From Rhynochetos jubatus (Eukaryota; Chordata; Aves; Eurypygiformes; Rhynochetidae): a DNA stretch of 64,000 nucleotides. Location of the stretch: contig CM050654.1 in NCBI GenBank assembly GCA_027574665.1, positions 31,081,722 through 31,145,721 of the forward strand. Reading direction: 5' to 3'. A program made the translations under genes and the position numbers. Numbering within the stretch: the stretch's first letter is position 1; every line of letters begins with the position of its first letter. The notes under the pieces were generated by a model. It was not told the DNA's origin and did no database searches. It was given only the letters and a program-made list of their open reading frames with translations. Below are positions 48,184 through 61,470 of this stretch, piece after piece.

Positions 48184-51100
48184 TGCCACAGCCGTGGAAG
48201 TAGTGCTTTCAGACACTCATCCCCCCAGACACCCTGCTCTGTGCCCACTCTCCAGGTCTGGCACCACGTTAAACACTCACAATGCCCCTCCGGTGGGCTG
48301 TCATCTTCCCCTCCCACCCATCTACAGCAGCATCAAAAGCACGCAGCAGTGGCATGGAAGCAATTTAGATCTGTTACTGCGCTCGTCAGGCTGGAGTCGG
48401 GGGGTTTCAAGCATCTGTTGTAAACCTTTGTTTGCAATAGATGATCATGTCGTAAAAATCTGCTCTGGGCTGCAGGTTACAAGGCAAGACTCCCAAAGAA
48501 GGGAACACTGAGTTTTGTTGTTGCTGAAACCGTTGTTTTAAACACGCATGCAGTCAAAAATCAATACAGTTGGGTTGCTAGAAGTCAGGGAGGGGGGAAA
48601 AAATCAAAAGAAGTACTTTGAGGTATTTAATACTAGATTTTTATCTCCTTTTTCCTCCTGCCTTACAAAAGTCATAATCCAAGTATTGGCATCATTTCTA
48701 TTCATTCTTGAGCCAGAAAGCCTTGCTGATTCCAGCAGGGAGTTCTGTTCAGAAATCAATGGTATTATATGGCCCGTGGCTTCAATTAAAAAAAAAAGAA
48801 AAAGCCGACAAATAATTATTGGCTCGTAAGTGATACTGGGAAGCAGCCCAAAAATTAAACAAATAAGCAGCCATAACCAAAATGCTGAGATTTATAAGCA
48901 GGTCACGTTGTGAGTGTGGGAAGTTTTTTATACTTAAGAAATTACATATGGATTATTATTCCATCTTTAAATTCATAAAAATATCTTCAAAAGAGCAAAT
49001 TTGGGAAGTGGGATAAAAACCCATACGCATTGATCTTTTTCAGGAATATCTTTACAAGGCAAATCCTTTGTAGCCAACACAGTGCCCATCAGACAGAGAG
49101 GAGATCTTTAAATCATCTGTGATCAAATGCCCTTCTCTCGCCGGACAAAATTACCGAGGCATCACCTCGTCATTTCTTCCTTGTACCATATAAAGGCCCA
49201 AGTGCAAGATCTAAAAATTCAGACTGACCATTCCTACACCCCACTGCCAGGATGTCTGCAGTGTTTGTTCTGATATTACAGATAAGGCTAGAGGCATTCC
49301 TTGTTCTTTTGATTCATCTGTGCTTCCTCTTAGGATTCAGATTGTCCACTGCTTATAACTTTGCCAAGCTTCAGTTATTTCAGCTGGAAGTTCCCATGTT
49401 GGTCGGTTGATAGAAGCTGAAAAGTACTTGCAAAGTTTCAGTCTAAATATTTCAAATCTTTCTAAAATCAAATCTAGGGAGAAAGAGTGCCCACAAGCAG
49501 CAAATGTTTCCTTGAAACAAGCTAGTGTTCAGAGCAAGGAACTGAACTTTATGGCACTGTGGCACCTTTTTGAAATTTCCATAAAAAAGCCATTCAGGTC
49601 CACCTAGGGTACAAAATCCTTGGGAGGAAAATTCGCAGTTTTCAGAGGTCACAGATTTTGATCTTGGCACCTGAAGTCCTCTCTGTGCACTGGGCATGCT
49701 CCAGTGTGGGCCAGGGCAGGATTAGCCCAAACACTGCGGCACTGGGTGGCAGAGCCCACATGAACTGAGAGCGGGGTACAAGCCTGCTAGACACCCCAGA
49801 AACGGAGCGGGGACACTGGCACGGGTTAGTGAGAATTCATAAGTGGGGTAGCATGGAGCAGATGCCAGATGACTGAGAGAGGGGTTTGCAGGACACACAG
49901 AGTGGGACTGGGAGGAAAACCTGTGAGAAGAGCATCATTTGGCTCGGGATAAGGAAGACTCTGCACTTCAGTGGGAAGTGTCGATTCCTGATTTGCCAAG
50001 CACCATCAACAGCGACTCCATGAGCTTGGCTAACGGAGTTTGTTAGCCAAATCTAAAGTTCCTTTTCTGCTGGTGGCTCATGTTGGCATCAGTAAGCAAT
50101 TATAAAGTAGAATGTGGCTTTTTTTCAGTTTTCTTAAAACCAAAAAGCACCTCACTCCTCTCTTCCAAGCCTGACAGCATGCAATCATGTATTCAGGACT
50201 CCCTGATATGACACACGCACATACAGGGAAAAGAAGAGCAGCATGTGCAATTTGTGTCCTATCATTTCTTAATATTATTATATTTGACATTGCAACCTTA
50301 GCAACAAACCTTTAGGAGGTTCTGGGTGTTACCTGCTAATAACATATATTAACCATTGCCCAAGGTACTTTGTTAACACTGTATGATTAACCCTCTATCG
50401 AAGGTCCCTTCATATTAAAGCTGGAGAGTGGGAATCTGTGGTACAATGTAGTGCTGTGCAAAGATGTCCAGATTAGCCCTGAGCAAGCGTGTTCGCACAA
50501 GAGCAACAGTCAAGTTGTGTCAGTGTCGTGGTTGACTCACACAAATGCCTGGCCCTGTAGGATATAATTCAATAATATGCCAGTTCTGGCTTTAAAAGTC
50601 GCTGCATGCCAGTCTCTCAGCTGTGCCAGGACATCTGTTTGTGGGCTAGGCTGCAGGAGAACTCACTGATGCTATGTGGGTTAGGAAAGGTTTATTTGGG
50701 AGGGGTGCTTGTAATCTACGCCATGTCACACTTGAGTGTGATCTCACATACAGCTGCACCAGCACAGCTGAGTGCCTGTGTCTGGTCCAGGAAAGTGGGG
50801 TGAGAAAAGCCAGGACTTAAGACAGTAACTCATCCAACTAAACTCCTAGACAGGCCTTTTTCAAGAGCGAAATTTGACACTGGATTACTGCCTTCCCCTA
50901 CCTTCGCAGTGGTCATTTGCACATGCTACCCTAGACTCTGGCCTCTGTTGACCACGGCCTTTATCCTGCACTTAATATACGGAACATACTGGGATATTGC
51001 TGATGTAGGTTCTTAAAAGCCATCCCACTCCATGCCAGAAGTGAATGCATTCCAGCAAGAGGCAGAGGAGAAAGAAAAGCACTTGCACGTGAGTTTTAAA

Positions 51101-51975
51101 CAGCTTGGCAGCCCATCAGCCTAAGAGCACAAGGCAGACGTGCACCAGAATGACAGCACCTAAACGGAAAATAATCTACAATGGAAATGCTAAAACAAGT
51201 GTAAAACTAACACCCCAAGAATAGCCAAAGCTCCTAAATATTCTGCGCTGGATTTTTATGACCTTGAAACAATGATCTGGAGTAGCCTGTTCCCTAGTGT
51301 GCACCACAGCAGACATGTTCAAACTAGAGGATTAACACCTCTCACACCTATCAACAGACACAGGCATTAAGCAGGACGAGATAACAGCATGGGCAATCAA
51401 GAAGCACTGCATCCCAGTTCAACACAGGAGGGTTATAAACGCACAAGCCTCTGAATCCAGCAGTGAAAAACTTAAGCCTGCCAAGCTGAGGATGGATTGA
51501 AGTAATGACTAATATTTCCTGGGAAAATATCTAAGAAGTAAGGAAGATAAGGGGAATAAACATCCCAGCACCTCCAGACAGAAATAGCATACTGAAGATA
51601 TAACCCATCCAGTCCACTCTCTCTATCTTCTGGACTTAGCAGTATTAACATGCTAATTGAGTTAGATAATAAAGATGGACATTAATGGGAATTTCTCCTC
51701 CCCTCTCCTCCTCCCCAATTTATTTAACAAGACTGGTTTTCCTCCCCAACCACCTTGCAGGTACAGTTCAAGCAGCAGGAATTAAATTTGGTGAGACGGC
51801 TTCTGGGGATCACAGTCAGGAACTGGATATTGTCAGAAGAGGGTGGGTGGGTGGGAAGGGAGCTGGTGGGCTCAAATCAAACCGATTTGAGCAGAGACAC
51901 TTTTTTTAAACTGCTGCATCTCATGGAGACCAGGACAAGGAAAGAAGGCCACCTCCTTGAAATATCACACAGATT

Positions 51976-52057
51976 TTGTTCAGAACACAGAGAACCCAAA
52001 TGCATATGTTTGCTCCGAAAGGGGCACTCCAAAGCAAGCATTCAGCCCTCCCCATGC
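51976..52057 (+). repeat. Inverted repeat, left arm
   Basis: 82 bp whose reverse complement matches 52456-52537 with 7 mismatches and no gap (about 91%). Shared landmarks include GCTCCGAAAGGGGCA here and TGCCCCTTTCGGAGC in the other arm. The loop is 398 bp. The match stops at both ends of the arm. No transposase or known repeat family was recognised. Confidence 0.9.
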
Positions 52058-52455
52058 CCACCCATGCTAAACTGAGGTTAGAACCGAACACTCTTTTTCT
52101 CATGCTCCCTCTCTTGGATACACTCTCCCCTTCCCTCTGGTTCTTTAGTACATATTGCATCTTTTTGTTCCCTCCACAAACCATCCATACATGCCCTGTC
52201 TCTCTGCTGCTCACTAGATACCTCTTCCTGCCAGCACTTCTTCACCAGCGCTGCCTCCTGGGCCAAGCTCAGGGGATCCAAGAGGAAAATTAACTGGATG
52301 CTGTCAGAGGACATCAGCTATTCCAGTTTCCCTGACCTGCAGGGAAGTCAAGGAAATGGTGCAGACAGTGGAGCAGCCCTGAGAAAGCTCCAGTTTCATC
52401 TAGGGCTTATAGGGTTTTCAGCAGTAACCCAACAGCATGATCCCATATTCCTAAG

Positions 52456-52537
52456 GCATGGGAAGGGCTGAACGCTTGCTTTGGGATGCCCCTTTCGGAG
52501 CAAACAAATGCATTTGGGGTCTCTGTGCTCTGAACAA
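52456..52537 (-). repeat. Inverted repeat, right arm
   Basis: Partner of 51976-52057. Its outer end lies 169 bp from the donor site of the PSI exon, so in the pre-mRNA a long hairpin would form just after that exon. Confidence 0.9.
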
Positions 52538-52705
52538 GTGGCTGTGCACAGACATTAGAGGATGCGTGTGTCACTGGGCTCTCCACGCTCTCCTAACAGC
52601 CAGTCCTGGTCAGGCTACCACACGCTCACTTTCTCTCTCCCTTCTACGCATACACACACACTCACACACCAGTATATGTAAAATATTGCCACTCCTGCCA
52701 CTTAC

Positions 52706-52823
52706 TGGGCACTCAGTAATATTTTGGGTCCACAGGCTCATATTGGAGCTGTCCTCAATGGTGGTGCATCGCTTCTGCTTGTTATCCCAGCCGCAATAGG
52801 GGTCTCTGGCTCCTAGGCATTCC
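52706..52823 (-). CDS. SEMA5B: SEMA5B exon: C-terminal part of the PSI domain
   Basis: The 118-nt exon follows a TGCAG acceptor and ends at a GTAAGT donor. It opens with the last base of a split codon and then reads 39 codons (residues 1-39). The string ECLGARDPYCGWD is the cysteine- and tryptophan-rich PSI signature found directly after the sema beta-propeller. NMS and NIT are potential N-glycosylation sites. The exon ends in TECP at a complete codon, in phase with the TSR1 exon. In the semaphorin family the PSI domain is a disulphide-rich wedge that helps position the sema domain. The preceding exon is not in the window. Confidence 0.9.
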
Positions 52824-53867
52824 CTGCATGTGCAAAGAGAAAAGATTAAAGCTCTTTAAGACTGTCTAGCTCCAAAGACACGTATTCAAGTATAGTGCTT
52901 GTATATGACAGCTGTCAACGGCACCGAGGCTCAGCAGAAGAAACAATTTCTTCTAAGCAGAAGTTTACCTGCTTGGAAGGGGAGAACGGCTGAATAGAAG
53001 GGTGATAGGACACAAAGCAAATATCACTCATAGAAGCTGTAGATTAAAAATCAGTTCACTCCTCTCCAAGGCCTAGGGAAAGAAAATGACTTTACAAATT
53101 TTAGTCAAAGAACACTTGTCACTGAGATATCTTTGTGCCCCTATGTAATCACTCAGCAGGCCAAATCTCACACAAAGCAACCTCTGTGAGTATGTTTTCT
53201 GACACTGTGTCCGTCCAAAGGGGTTAGACAAGCAGAATTAGCCAATGGACCAGTAATAAAGGCTTTCTATTAGTCTTGGCCTTTGCTGGAACAATGGTTT
53301 CATTTATAATCCCAACATCAAGATGTCAGTTTGGAAAAGTCACAGCAGAACATTATTTCTACGCTTTTGGCTGCTCTGAACACTGCTGTATTCATTTTCC
53401 TCCTGAATCCATATTTACAGGCTAAGAGCGTGTTCCCAACATGTGAGCTGCTAAAGAAAAATAACTAGGGTTACTACTGCTGCTAAGCACAGAAGGTCAG
53501 TCACAGAATTCGTCTGTACGAATAAAATACAAATGTATTGGTTGTTCCCATGAGTTGCGTTTCAAAGTGTTAATTTTCATTAAGAAAACATAACAGTACA
53601 AGCCACATCATGCACATGTTAGTGAAAAACTAAGAAGAAAGGAGTAAACCTAAAAAGATTCACTAAATGATTTTTTTTATTCCAATGATCCATTCTCTTC
53701 TACCAAACAAAAGGCTGATAGGATCTTTCCAAAAGTTCAAAACTGATTTGAAAACTGCCGAATAGACAGCAGCAAGGGACCAAGAGGAAAAATTCAGTTC
53801 AAGAAGCTAAATAGGAGAGTAATAAAATTTATTCTAAGGGTAGGTATCAGTATGATAAATGAAACAT

Positions 53868-53882
53868 AAAAAAAAAAAAAAA
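53868..53882. repeat. Poly(A) run
   Basis: Fifteen consecutive A bases in an AT-rich stretch of the intron. Confidence 0.8.
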
Positions 53883-55493
53883 GAAATAATCAAATGAAAT
53901 GAGATGTGAACAGTTCCCTCCCAGAAATCTTTGAAATCCTATCAGCCTGTGATCAGCCGCAAATGCAAAAGCAAGTCCCTTAAGCACAGCTGAAAACAGT
54001 CAGTCCGTACTGACTCCACAGCGGTTTGCCCCAAAGCAAGCCCCGGATTGTTTTGCTGTCTGGTACCCATTGTTTTACAGGTATAAATATATATACACAC
54101 ACAGCACCACATGTGTATGTATTTATATTTTAACTATGAGTTTCCAGTTTGCTCCTACGCGGCAGCTCCTACGTCTCCTCTACTAAAGATTTCACACACA
54201 CAGTTGTAAGGAACATAACTTTACCTTTCATGCTTTAGGAAGGTAGCTACAATGACTGTCTACTACATTTTTCCTTCGGCTGCTTCAACACACCCAACGA
54301 AAAGGCAAAGATGATTTTGTCCCAGCCCCAGGCAACAGAACATCAAATATTTGCCTAGAAAAGACTCAGTCCAAGGACACAGAAAGGACACGGGCTGCTT
54401 CGCTCGTCATTCTTGCTGAGGACCCCAATCCTGCTGTTCTGGAACCCACACGACCCTCACCCATGCAGTGGGGCTGCTGCCCCGTCTGAGCTGCCTCTGC
54501 CACCCAGCAGCACCCCAACAGTGACAGAGCTGACACTGGGGCACCTGCCCAACCCCCCGGTGTCTCGGCCCTTGGGGAGGGAACTGGGTGGTTTCCAGAG
54601 AGAACAGTAAGAATGGCAGAAGCAAGGGGGAGGAGGGGGGAGAGAAAAATGTTGCTGCTTTTCATTAGCCTTTTGGTCAGGCTCTCAGACCCTGCCACCA
54701 AGTACATGCTGTTGTTTCCAACTGCACAAAGCCATTTCGCTGGGCAGCCGGCGAGCCGAGAGAGGTCATTGTAATTCATAACAGGGAAGGCTGTTGTGAG
54801 CATCACCCTATTATGATACACATTTTCTCTGAATTTAATTTATAGGAAAACATGTGCTGCATAAATTCAGGAAATAATCTCCATATGTTCAGTGCTGCAG
54901 CCCTCAGCTACTCCACAGGCTGCAATATATCCCGGTTAGGCACCGGCCAGTTCGCTGGCACTGTCATAACGTATGTCATGTAGCTAATGTGCTGCTCTTG
55001 GCTGGGAGCGGCGCGCTGCAGATCCCGAACGGTGCACTCCATGAATCACAGTCTGCCATCCCCTGCCACCGCCACTGACCCCCAGCTGACGGGCCATCAG
55101 TAACCGTGCCGGAGAGCCGCCGGAAGGCCACGATGCCAGGCTCCGGCAGCAGCCTGGCGCGGTGCTCGCTGGCGGGGAGATACGGCCATCCCACGCCGCA
55201 CCGTCTCTGTGCTCTGCATCCTGGGTGTAATGAATTCCTACCCAGCCCCGGCCCCACTGGGTTGTCAAAACGCGCACTATAATTTAACAACCATCAAAGC
55301 CCAGGACTTCTCCCCGTCTGACAGCAGGCCCTCAAACCCATTTGAAATCTAAAACCAAAATAGCTATGCTGTCTGCCTCCCTTCAGGATCGGGAGCCCAC
55401 TCGTCTGCCTCAACTCTGGTGAGAAACCTATTATATCAGCCGACAGCGCTTTAGGGTGAGGAGGAACATATTTACTTACACACAATTTGCTCC

Positions 55494-55511
55494 TTTTTTT
55501 TTTTTTTTTTT
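55494..55511. repeat. Poly(T) run
   Basis: Eighteen consecutive T bases; simple repeat or the antisense tail of an unrecognised retroposed element. Confidence 0.8.
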
Positions 55512-58500
55512 CATTTTGTAAGCAGGGAAAGCATTACAATGTGCATTACTGCAAGAGAACAACATTTCTGGCAAATACTTTAAGTGAACAATTCATAACC
55601 CACCCTAATTTATATCCTTACAATATCTTTAGAATATATAACCTGATTTATGTTGTTAAAACCACACCAGCAAACACACACCAAAAGACAAACACACGGA
55701 TGCATACACACACGCACAGATCAAAATGCTTCAGAAATATGCTGTCATTCTCAGTAGGTCAGGCACCGTGGTGTGGAAAATGTAAAGATATCACAGCATT
55801 TCCCTTGTGCTCAGAACACAAAATAAATTGAAATGTTTACGTGTAAATACCATTTTGTATTACGATATGGCTGAAAAGTCTCACACAGGCCAGGGGACCC
55901 GAAGTATCACAGGGAAGTATCTAAATACTGTGAAATAAGATACAAAGGAGTTTATGTGCTGTAATGAAATTCTGATGTTTCAAAGGCAATGGGTCTTCTA
56001 CCACTGGCTCTGTGGGGCCAGATTTCATACCATACATACAGGGAACACCACACTTGGGTCTCCTCAGTGGCAAGCCGGGTATGCCTCAAGGAATTAATGA
56101 CACACTACCATCTCCCATCATAATTTACACAGGTAGTGGGAACCCATTATCCCAGAAGACTACCCAAGCTTAGCAGGTTAACACTGGCTATATTAATGCT
56201 AATGACTGACTTAATGAAAACCCACAAAGTGGGATGCTTGTGGAAGTAAGATGGTGATGATACCACATGGTCCGTGCCCCCAGTTCCCCTCTGGCCATCT
56301 ACTAACTGTAGCGCATTCAGTGAGAACTTGGGAGAATACTCCTTGATGGATATCTAACAGGCTGGATTTATTATGACACAGCATTACTATCAATAGCGAT
56401 TCACTTTAATTCATTGCCTCGCAATAAATGTCTTATCTGAGGCATAAAGGCATACGCTGAAAATGCTCAATTGAAAAACAATTCCATTTGTATCTCCTAT
56501 TCAAGGTATTTTTTCTCCGGTTCCTTATTCTCACTTACTGAGGACATTTGCATGAAAATAAGATCTTACTCATAAGAGCTCACCTGCTGCCTGCTGTTTG
56601 GGAGCTGTAAGCCTCCCTGTTGTTGGCTGTTGCAATAATTTCTACAGCAGTGATCTGGGATAACACAAAGGCTTAAGATTCTGCAAGTGGGGCACTATCC
56701 ACAGCCCACTGAAGTCAGTGGAAACTCTTATCTATGACTCAATAGAGTTTTTATGGGTCCTTTGAAACCTGGTGGTGCTGAGCCTTCACGAACAGCATGT
56801 GTTGTAAAAAGGCTTCTGCTTCCAAGATGCTGGTCCTGCCCAAGATCCCCTTTTTTGTAATAGCCTTAATGATGTCTTCTTTCAGAATCCTCATTAAAGC
56901 TTAAACGTCTGTAGTTCAAAAGTTTTTCATCTTTAATTTGCTCTGGGTCTAGAAAACTTCATCTTTTAGTTATTTTCCCCTGAGAGTTAAAAAGCTTTAG
57001 ACTGTGTAATAAATGGATCGCCAAATCAACAGAACCAGACCCAAGGGACTAGGCTTCCACAGACCAAAGGAAAGGAAGAATTACTAGAGCTTCTTCTCAT
57101 TCTTACTACCAGACAGAAGACACACAAACATGCCATTTTGTACCAGAAGCCACAAAATGGTCATCCAGAGCATTCACACTGAAGGACTCTGCCCCTCTCA
57201 TCTGCCAGGATGTGCTTGCTCTCCCAGTTTTCGTTCCCTCACTTTTCACTTACCTCTTTCTCACTCCTTTTTGGTGACTAAAAGCAAATAGGAATGGAAT
57301 GACGGGATGCGATGACCTGCAGAGGCAGAGCTCTAGACACAGCGACCGAGAAGCTCTCTTCCTAAACTGTGTCTGCTCACACAACCCCACTACTGATTCA
57401 AGGGAGGGTTCTCCGTTTCCGCTGCTAAGTTTGAAATCTGCAGCAAACATCATGTTTGCCAGGGAAATACAATAACTGCCACGGCACTGAGTCCTTGAAA
57501 CCCCCACGGGCATCACCACTTAGCTCACTACAGGCACACAGGGAGCAGCGCTACCAACTGGTGCGGTGAAACATTTATAAACCTCATCCTGCAAGGCACT
57601 GAGCAACCTACACTGCGCTCAGCATCTCAGGGCAACGGGCAGCACAAGAGCTCACCTTGCTCTTTTGGGGGACTAAGACCTCAGAATTTCCCGCTGGTTT
57701 GCTGCACTCTTTGCGCAGTTTACTCCAAGAGAACAGCCCTTTGCAAGTAATAAGGGGGTTTTAGCTGTGTCTGTTAGCTGCAAGCATGAGGCTGTTTGGC
57801 AGACAGACATTTCCTGACAAGGTTAGCTTACTGCCCCAATGCTATCAACCTGTGGAGGGGATGAACTAAACAAATAATCATATTAGCTTCCAGCCAACCA
57901 AATCATAATTACTGACAACCTCAATAGCCCGTGCAAGGAAGAGCGGACTTCGGTCTTCCCTAAAGCCAGATGGCATGAAAAGAGAAGAATAAGAATCAAA
58001 AGGATGTTCGTGGCTTAAGAAAATAAGATTAGAAAGGGGAAGAAAGCACCAGACCGTCAAACAATCCCTCTAATTTTGATACCTTTAAAAATTCAAACCA
58101 CAGAGATGAGTTAGTGATCTGTACAAATCCATTATCTTTCCCCACTGAGAAGAGAAGCCAAGTGGAACTGAGCTACTTTAGTCAGATGCTGGTCAAGTAG
58201 CAGCTTCATTTCTCAGCTGGTGAATACAACATACTCCGTGCCAGATGCTACTGCCCTTTCCTCAAGACAAGTAGCCACATACTTCATAAGCGATTAATGG
58301 GGCTATCTGTGGAGTAGGGCACTACTCTGGCGAGCCTACTACAGCTCACAGGTGCCACCACGGTGAGGGCTACAGTTGATGTTAATCTGGACAGACAAGG
58401 TTTGGTATTTTGGCATTTCGTACTGGACACAGAGGCAGAGAAGCTGAAGCGTGCGTGTGTTGTGTGCGTGTGTAATTTATCACCCACACATGCTTAGCAT

Positions 58501-61339
58501 CAGTGATTGCTGCTCTGCATGATTTGTTTTGAATGCATAAATTAAAGCCATGGTGTAAAACGACCTCTAAAATTCCAGTCCATTTATGAGCCAAACACAT
58601 GTAACTTATTTGAAAGAAACAGTGCACAGACAGAGAATTTCCAGAGGCAGTTTCACCTCATTTTTCTTTCCACAGCAGGGACCTTACCTTGCTTGTTTCC
58701 ACCTCCTGCCCTACCATTTTCAATATCACCTTAATCGATTGTGGTTTATAGATTATGGTCTCGCACAATCTACACAACAAACTATTCCATTTCTTACTTT
58801 CTGACATCCCATTCCATCATCTTCTAGCAACAGTGAGTTCTTTATTGGATAGGTGTTTATTTTTATTTTTAAAGCTGTGAAATAAAACAGCATTGCATTT
58901 ATTCAAATATGAAGATGAATGCCAACCCGAGAAAAATTCTGATTAAATCTGGATTTATGTTTACATCAGTAAAGCAGGTTATTGAAAAAAATGAATGTGT
59001 TCCTCCACAAACCCTATTAGAAACTCTTGTCACTGTGCCAAACAAAACTGACCTCTAATAAAAACAGAAGTACAGAGGGCCTCTGACTACCAGCGATGGG
59101 ATCAGTCATCCACAAGAAAACTCGGATACTATTAAAGTCCTAATGAAAGGAATAGCCAGAAGGAATTCCTGAATACGGGGCATGTTTGTCCGGATTGTGG
59201 AGCACAACTGTTTCCTAGCCTCGGCAGGATTTTGAGCCTTAAGAAAACATGCCCCCCCAAGGGCTGCCATATGGAAAGAGGCAGAGGGGACTAGACATCC
59301 CTTGGGAAAGACAGCTTGGGCAAATCAGTGCACTCAAGTGTTATTCCCTGTCTCTGCCCTGTGCCAGTCAGTGTCTGGAGGCGGCTGTCAGATTAAGATG
59401 TGCTCTGCTCCCACGTTTTTGCTCTGTGGTTGCGGATCTGAGACTTCTGTGTGAGCACGGCAAATTCCTGTAGTCTGGTGGCATAGGTGGGTACGGGAAA
59501 AAGGGTGGTTTAGGCAAGAGCAAATCCACTGCAAGCAGACAGGTGCTTTACGTAGCCTCTGCAAGATGCTGATGATTTAAGAACAAAAATAATGCTAAAA
59601 TGGGAACTTAGGAAGGGAAAGAAAACTGCAAAGGCAGAAAACTTAGAAGTGTGAGTGATGATAAAGAAACCTGAAAACAGTCTACGGTTGTCACCCAGGC
59701 TGCACAAAGTAATCCATATTCAAACAGCTCCTTTGCGAAAGCTGGATTTTGTTAAGCTCTGGGTAATTATTTTCTGCTCAAGAAGATGCAGATTCAACTA
59801 GACAGAGCCTTTGTAGATTAATGTATGATGGCAAAGACAAATAAATATTAGACTACCTACTACACCCCGAGGATCTAACACATCTCCTGTCCAATGCAGG
59901 GCTATTTTAACATTGCGTAAGTGGCGACACGGTTCTGCCAACACATTCTCCATTGCTCTTTTCCCATGTAGTTACAAAAGCGCCATCAAACAATGTCCAT
60001 TCCACTTTTTAACAAGAGACAGCATCACTGAAGTAAATGGATATCCTTGAAACCCAGCCCTACCCCCTTTGCGGACTGGAGTGTTCCCATACATCTATAG
60101 CCCTTTGATTTTTGGACACGTAAAAGACACTAGACAGTACAATATTATGTTTTTCTACAACATATACATATTTTATATCTTTACATGTACTTAAATTTTA
60201 AACTTCAACCAACAATAACAAATCTGCTCTGGCTCCAGATACTTCCTCCTCCCCAAACAGGTAAACCAGCACATCGCCTAATCAAAAGTTAATGACGCAT
60301 CTTGTAGCAATATATTCATCCAGTATTAAGATCAGGCACATTTGTGTTTTACGCTGGAAACGCTGCCTGGAAGCTTCAGACATGAAGCAAACCAGCCATG
60401 GCAGCAGTAAGGCAGCACACTTTGCACCAGGAGCCGTGCCGCTGAATATCACCACTGCCTAGAATACAAATCTTAGGACATAACAGTAGCAAATTGCAAG
60501 CAATGACAGATGCAACGGATATCTGCCCTGGGGCTTGCTGGTAGCTTTAGTTATTAATCTTGTTTGTATAACAATAGCATCAATGTCATCCTAATATTAC
60601 ATATTCCAAGAAAACTACTTGCTTTCCTGTCCGTTGCCACCGTGTTGAAACTAATTTCACATAGCCCAACTAGCAGGCATCAGATGGCAATGACTTTCAG
60701 ACATCATCGATCTGTGCTGGCCTAAAGGCAGCCTGCTAGAGGTAAAAGGATCCATATACTAAACCGTTCCCGATCTTTCGGGCTAAGTTGTGTCAGCAGG
60801 GCGCTTTAAAAATAAGGAGGAAACAAAAGCCCTCAGCACGTTCAACCTCACTGCTTTTTCCTCCCTCCTAGCAAATCCAAAGCCCCCCAAACAAATTGGC
60901 AACCTAGTCATGATAGTAAGGAGAGAAAAGGCAGTGAGCCCTGAAATTAGCTGATTTTGTTTGGCTCTTTCTGAAGTGACCTTCGTCTGTTCCAGCAGTT
61001 GTACAACCCCGGACTCCAGCTACTGCTAAATTCCCCTTCTGCCACAGTACCATCCACTCAGGGCCATTTACAGAGTTGGGAGCTAAACGTAGGAGCCTAG
61101 AAGTATACAGACAGCTTGAAATGAATGTACAGCCTGCTGCTGGTTTGAACATTTCATAGACATGGGAAAAACTGTAATAATTCATCTGGTTCGGAGCAGA
61201 GCTCATTTCCATTCTTTCATCCTCCAGCCTCTTTTTCAGCGACGCAAACACCGGCAATCTCAGCACAGGCTTATTCCTCCAACTCAGCCTCTTGCTGGTT
61301 TCCCTACTGGCCCCACGTTGCATTTCTCTCCTCACTGTT

Positions 61340-61470
61340 ATTTGTGATTCCCTCATACTTAAATGCCATCTACAAAGTATGCTATTTTCTTTCTTCCATG
61401 CCATTAAAGATAATGTCAAATAAGATGAAACTGAAAACCAATCTCTCTGGCATCTTACTGGAAACATGCC
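61340..61470 (-). mobile_element. Very old CR1/L3-type LINE fragment
   Basis: The minus strand contains ATCTTATTTGACATTATCTT, then TAATGGCATGGAAGAA. This follows the CR1 stretch for LFNIFINDLEE at nucleotide level, with frame-disrupting changes. It explains part of the long minus-strand open frame at 61479-60904. Confidence 0.45.

Larger units (their letters stand above)
46656..52705 (-). other. SEMA5B: SEMA5B intron between PSI and TSR1 exons
   Basis: A 6.0-kb intron. It holds an 82-bp inverted repeat near its start in transcript direction (51976-52057 with 52456-52537), a G-run cluster at 51841-51860, a MIR-like piece at 48108-48183 and GC-rich DNA at 46800-48400. No exon was recognised. 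Confidence 0.75.

Noticed and set aside
47794-48423. 209-codon plus-strand open frame
   Set aside because: Runs across a MIR-like piece, has competing frames on the other strand and no recognisable domain.
13887-52823. Other TSR proteins (thrombospondin, ADAMTS, UNC5, properdin) as the gene identity
   Set aside because: The PSI exon upstream, seven TSRs, the irregular TSR4 and the specific tail occur together only in class 5 semaphorins.
57655-57760. Minus-strand segment with a GTGAGC donor and a 25-codon open stretch
   Set aside because: The product does not resemble a sema domain, the acceptor is poor and the phase needed for the PSI exon is not met.
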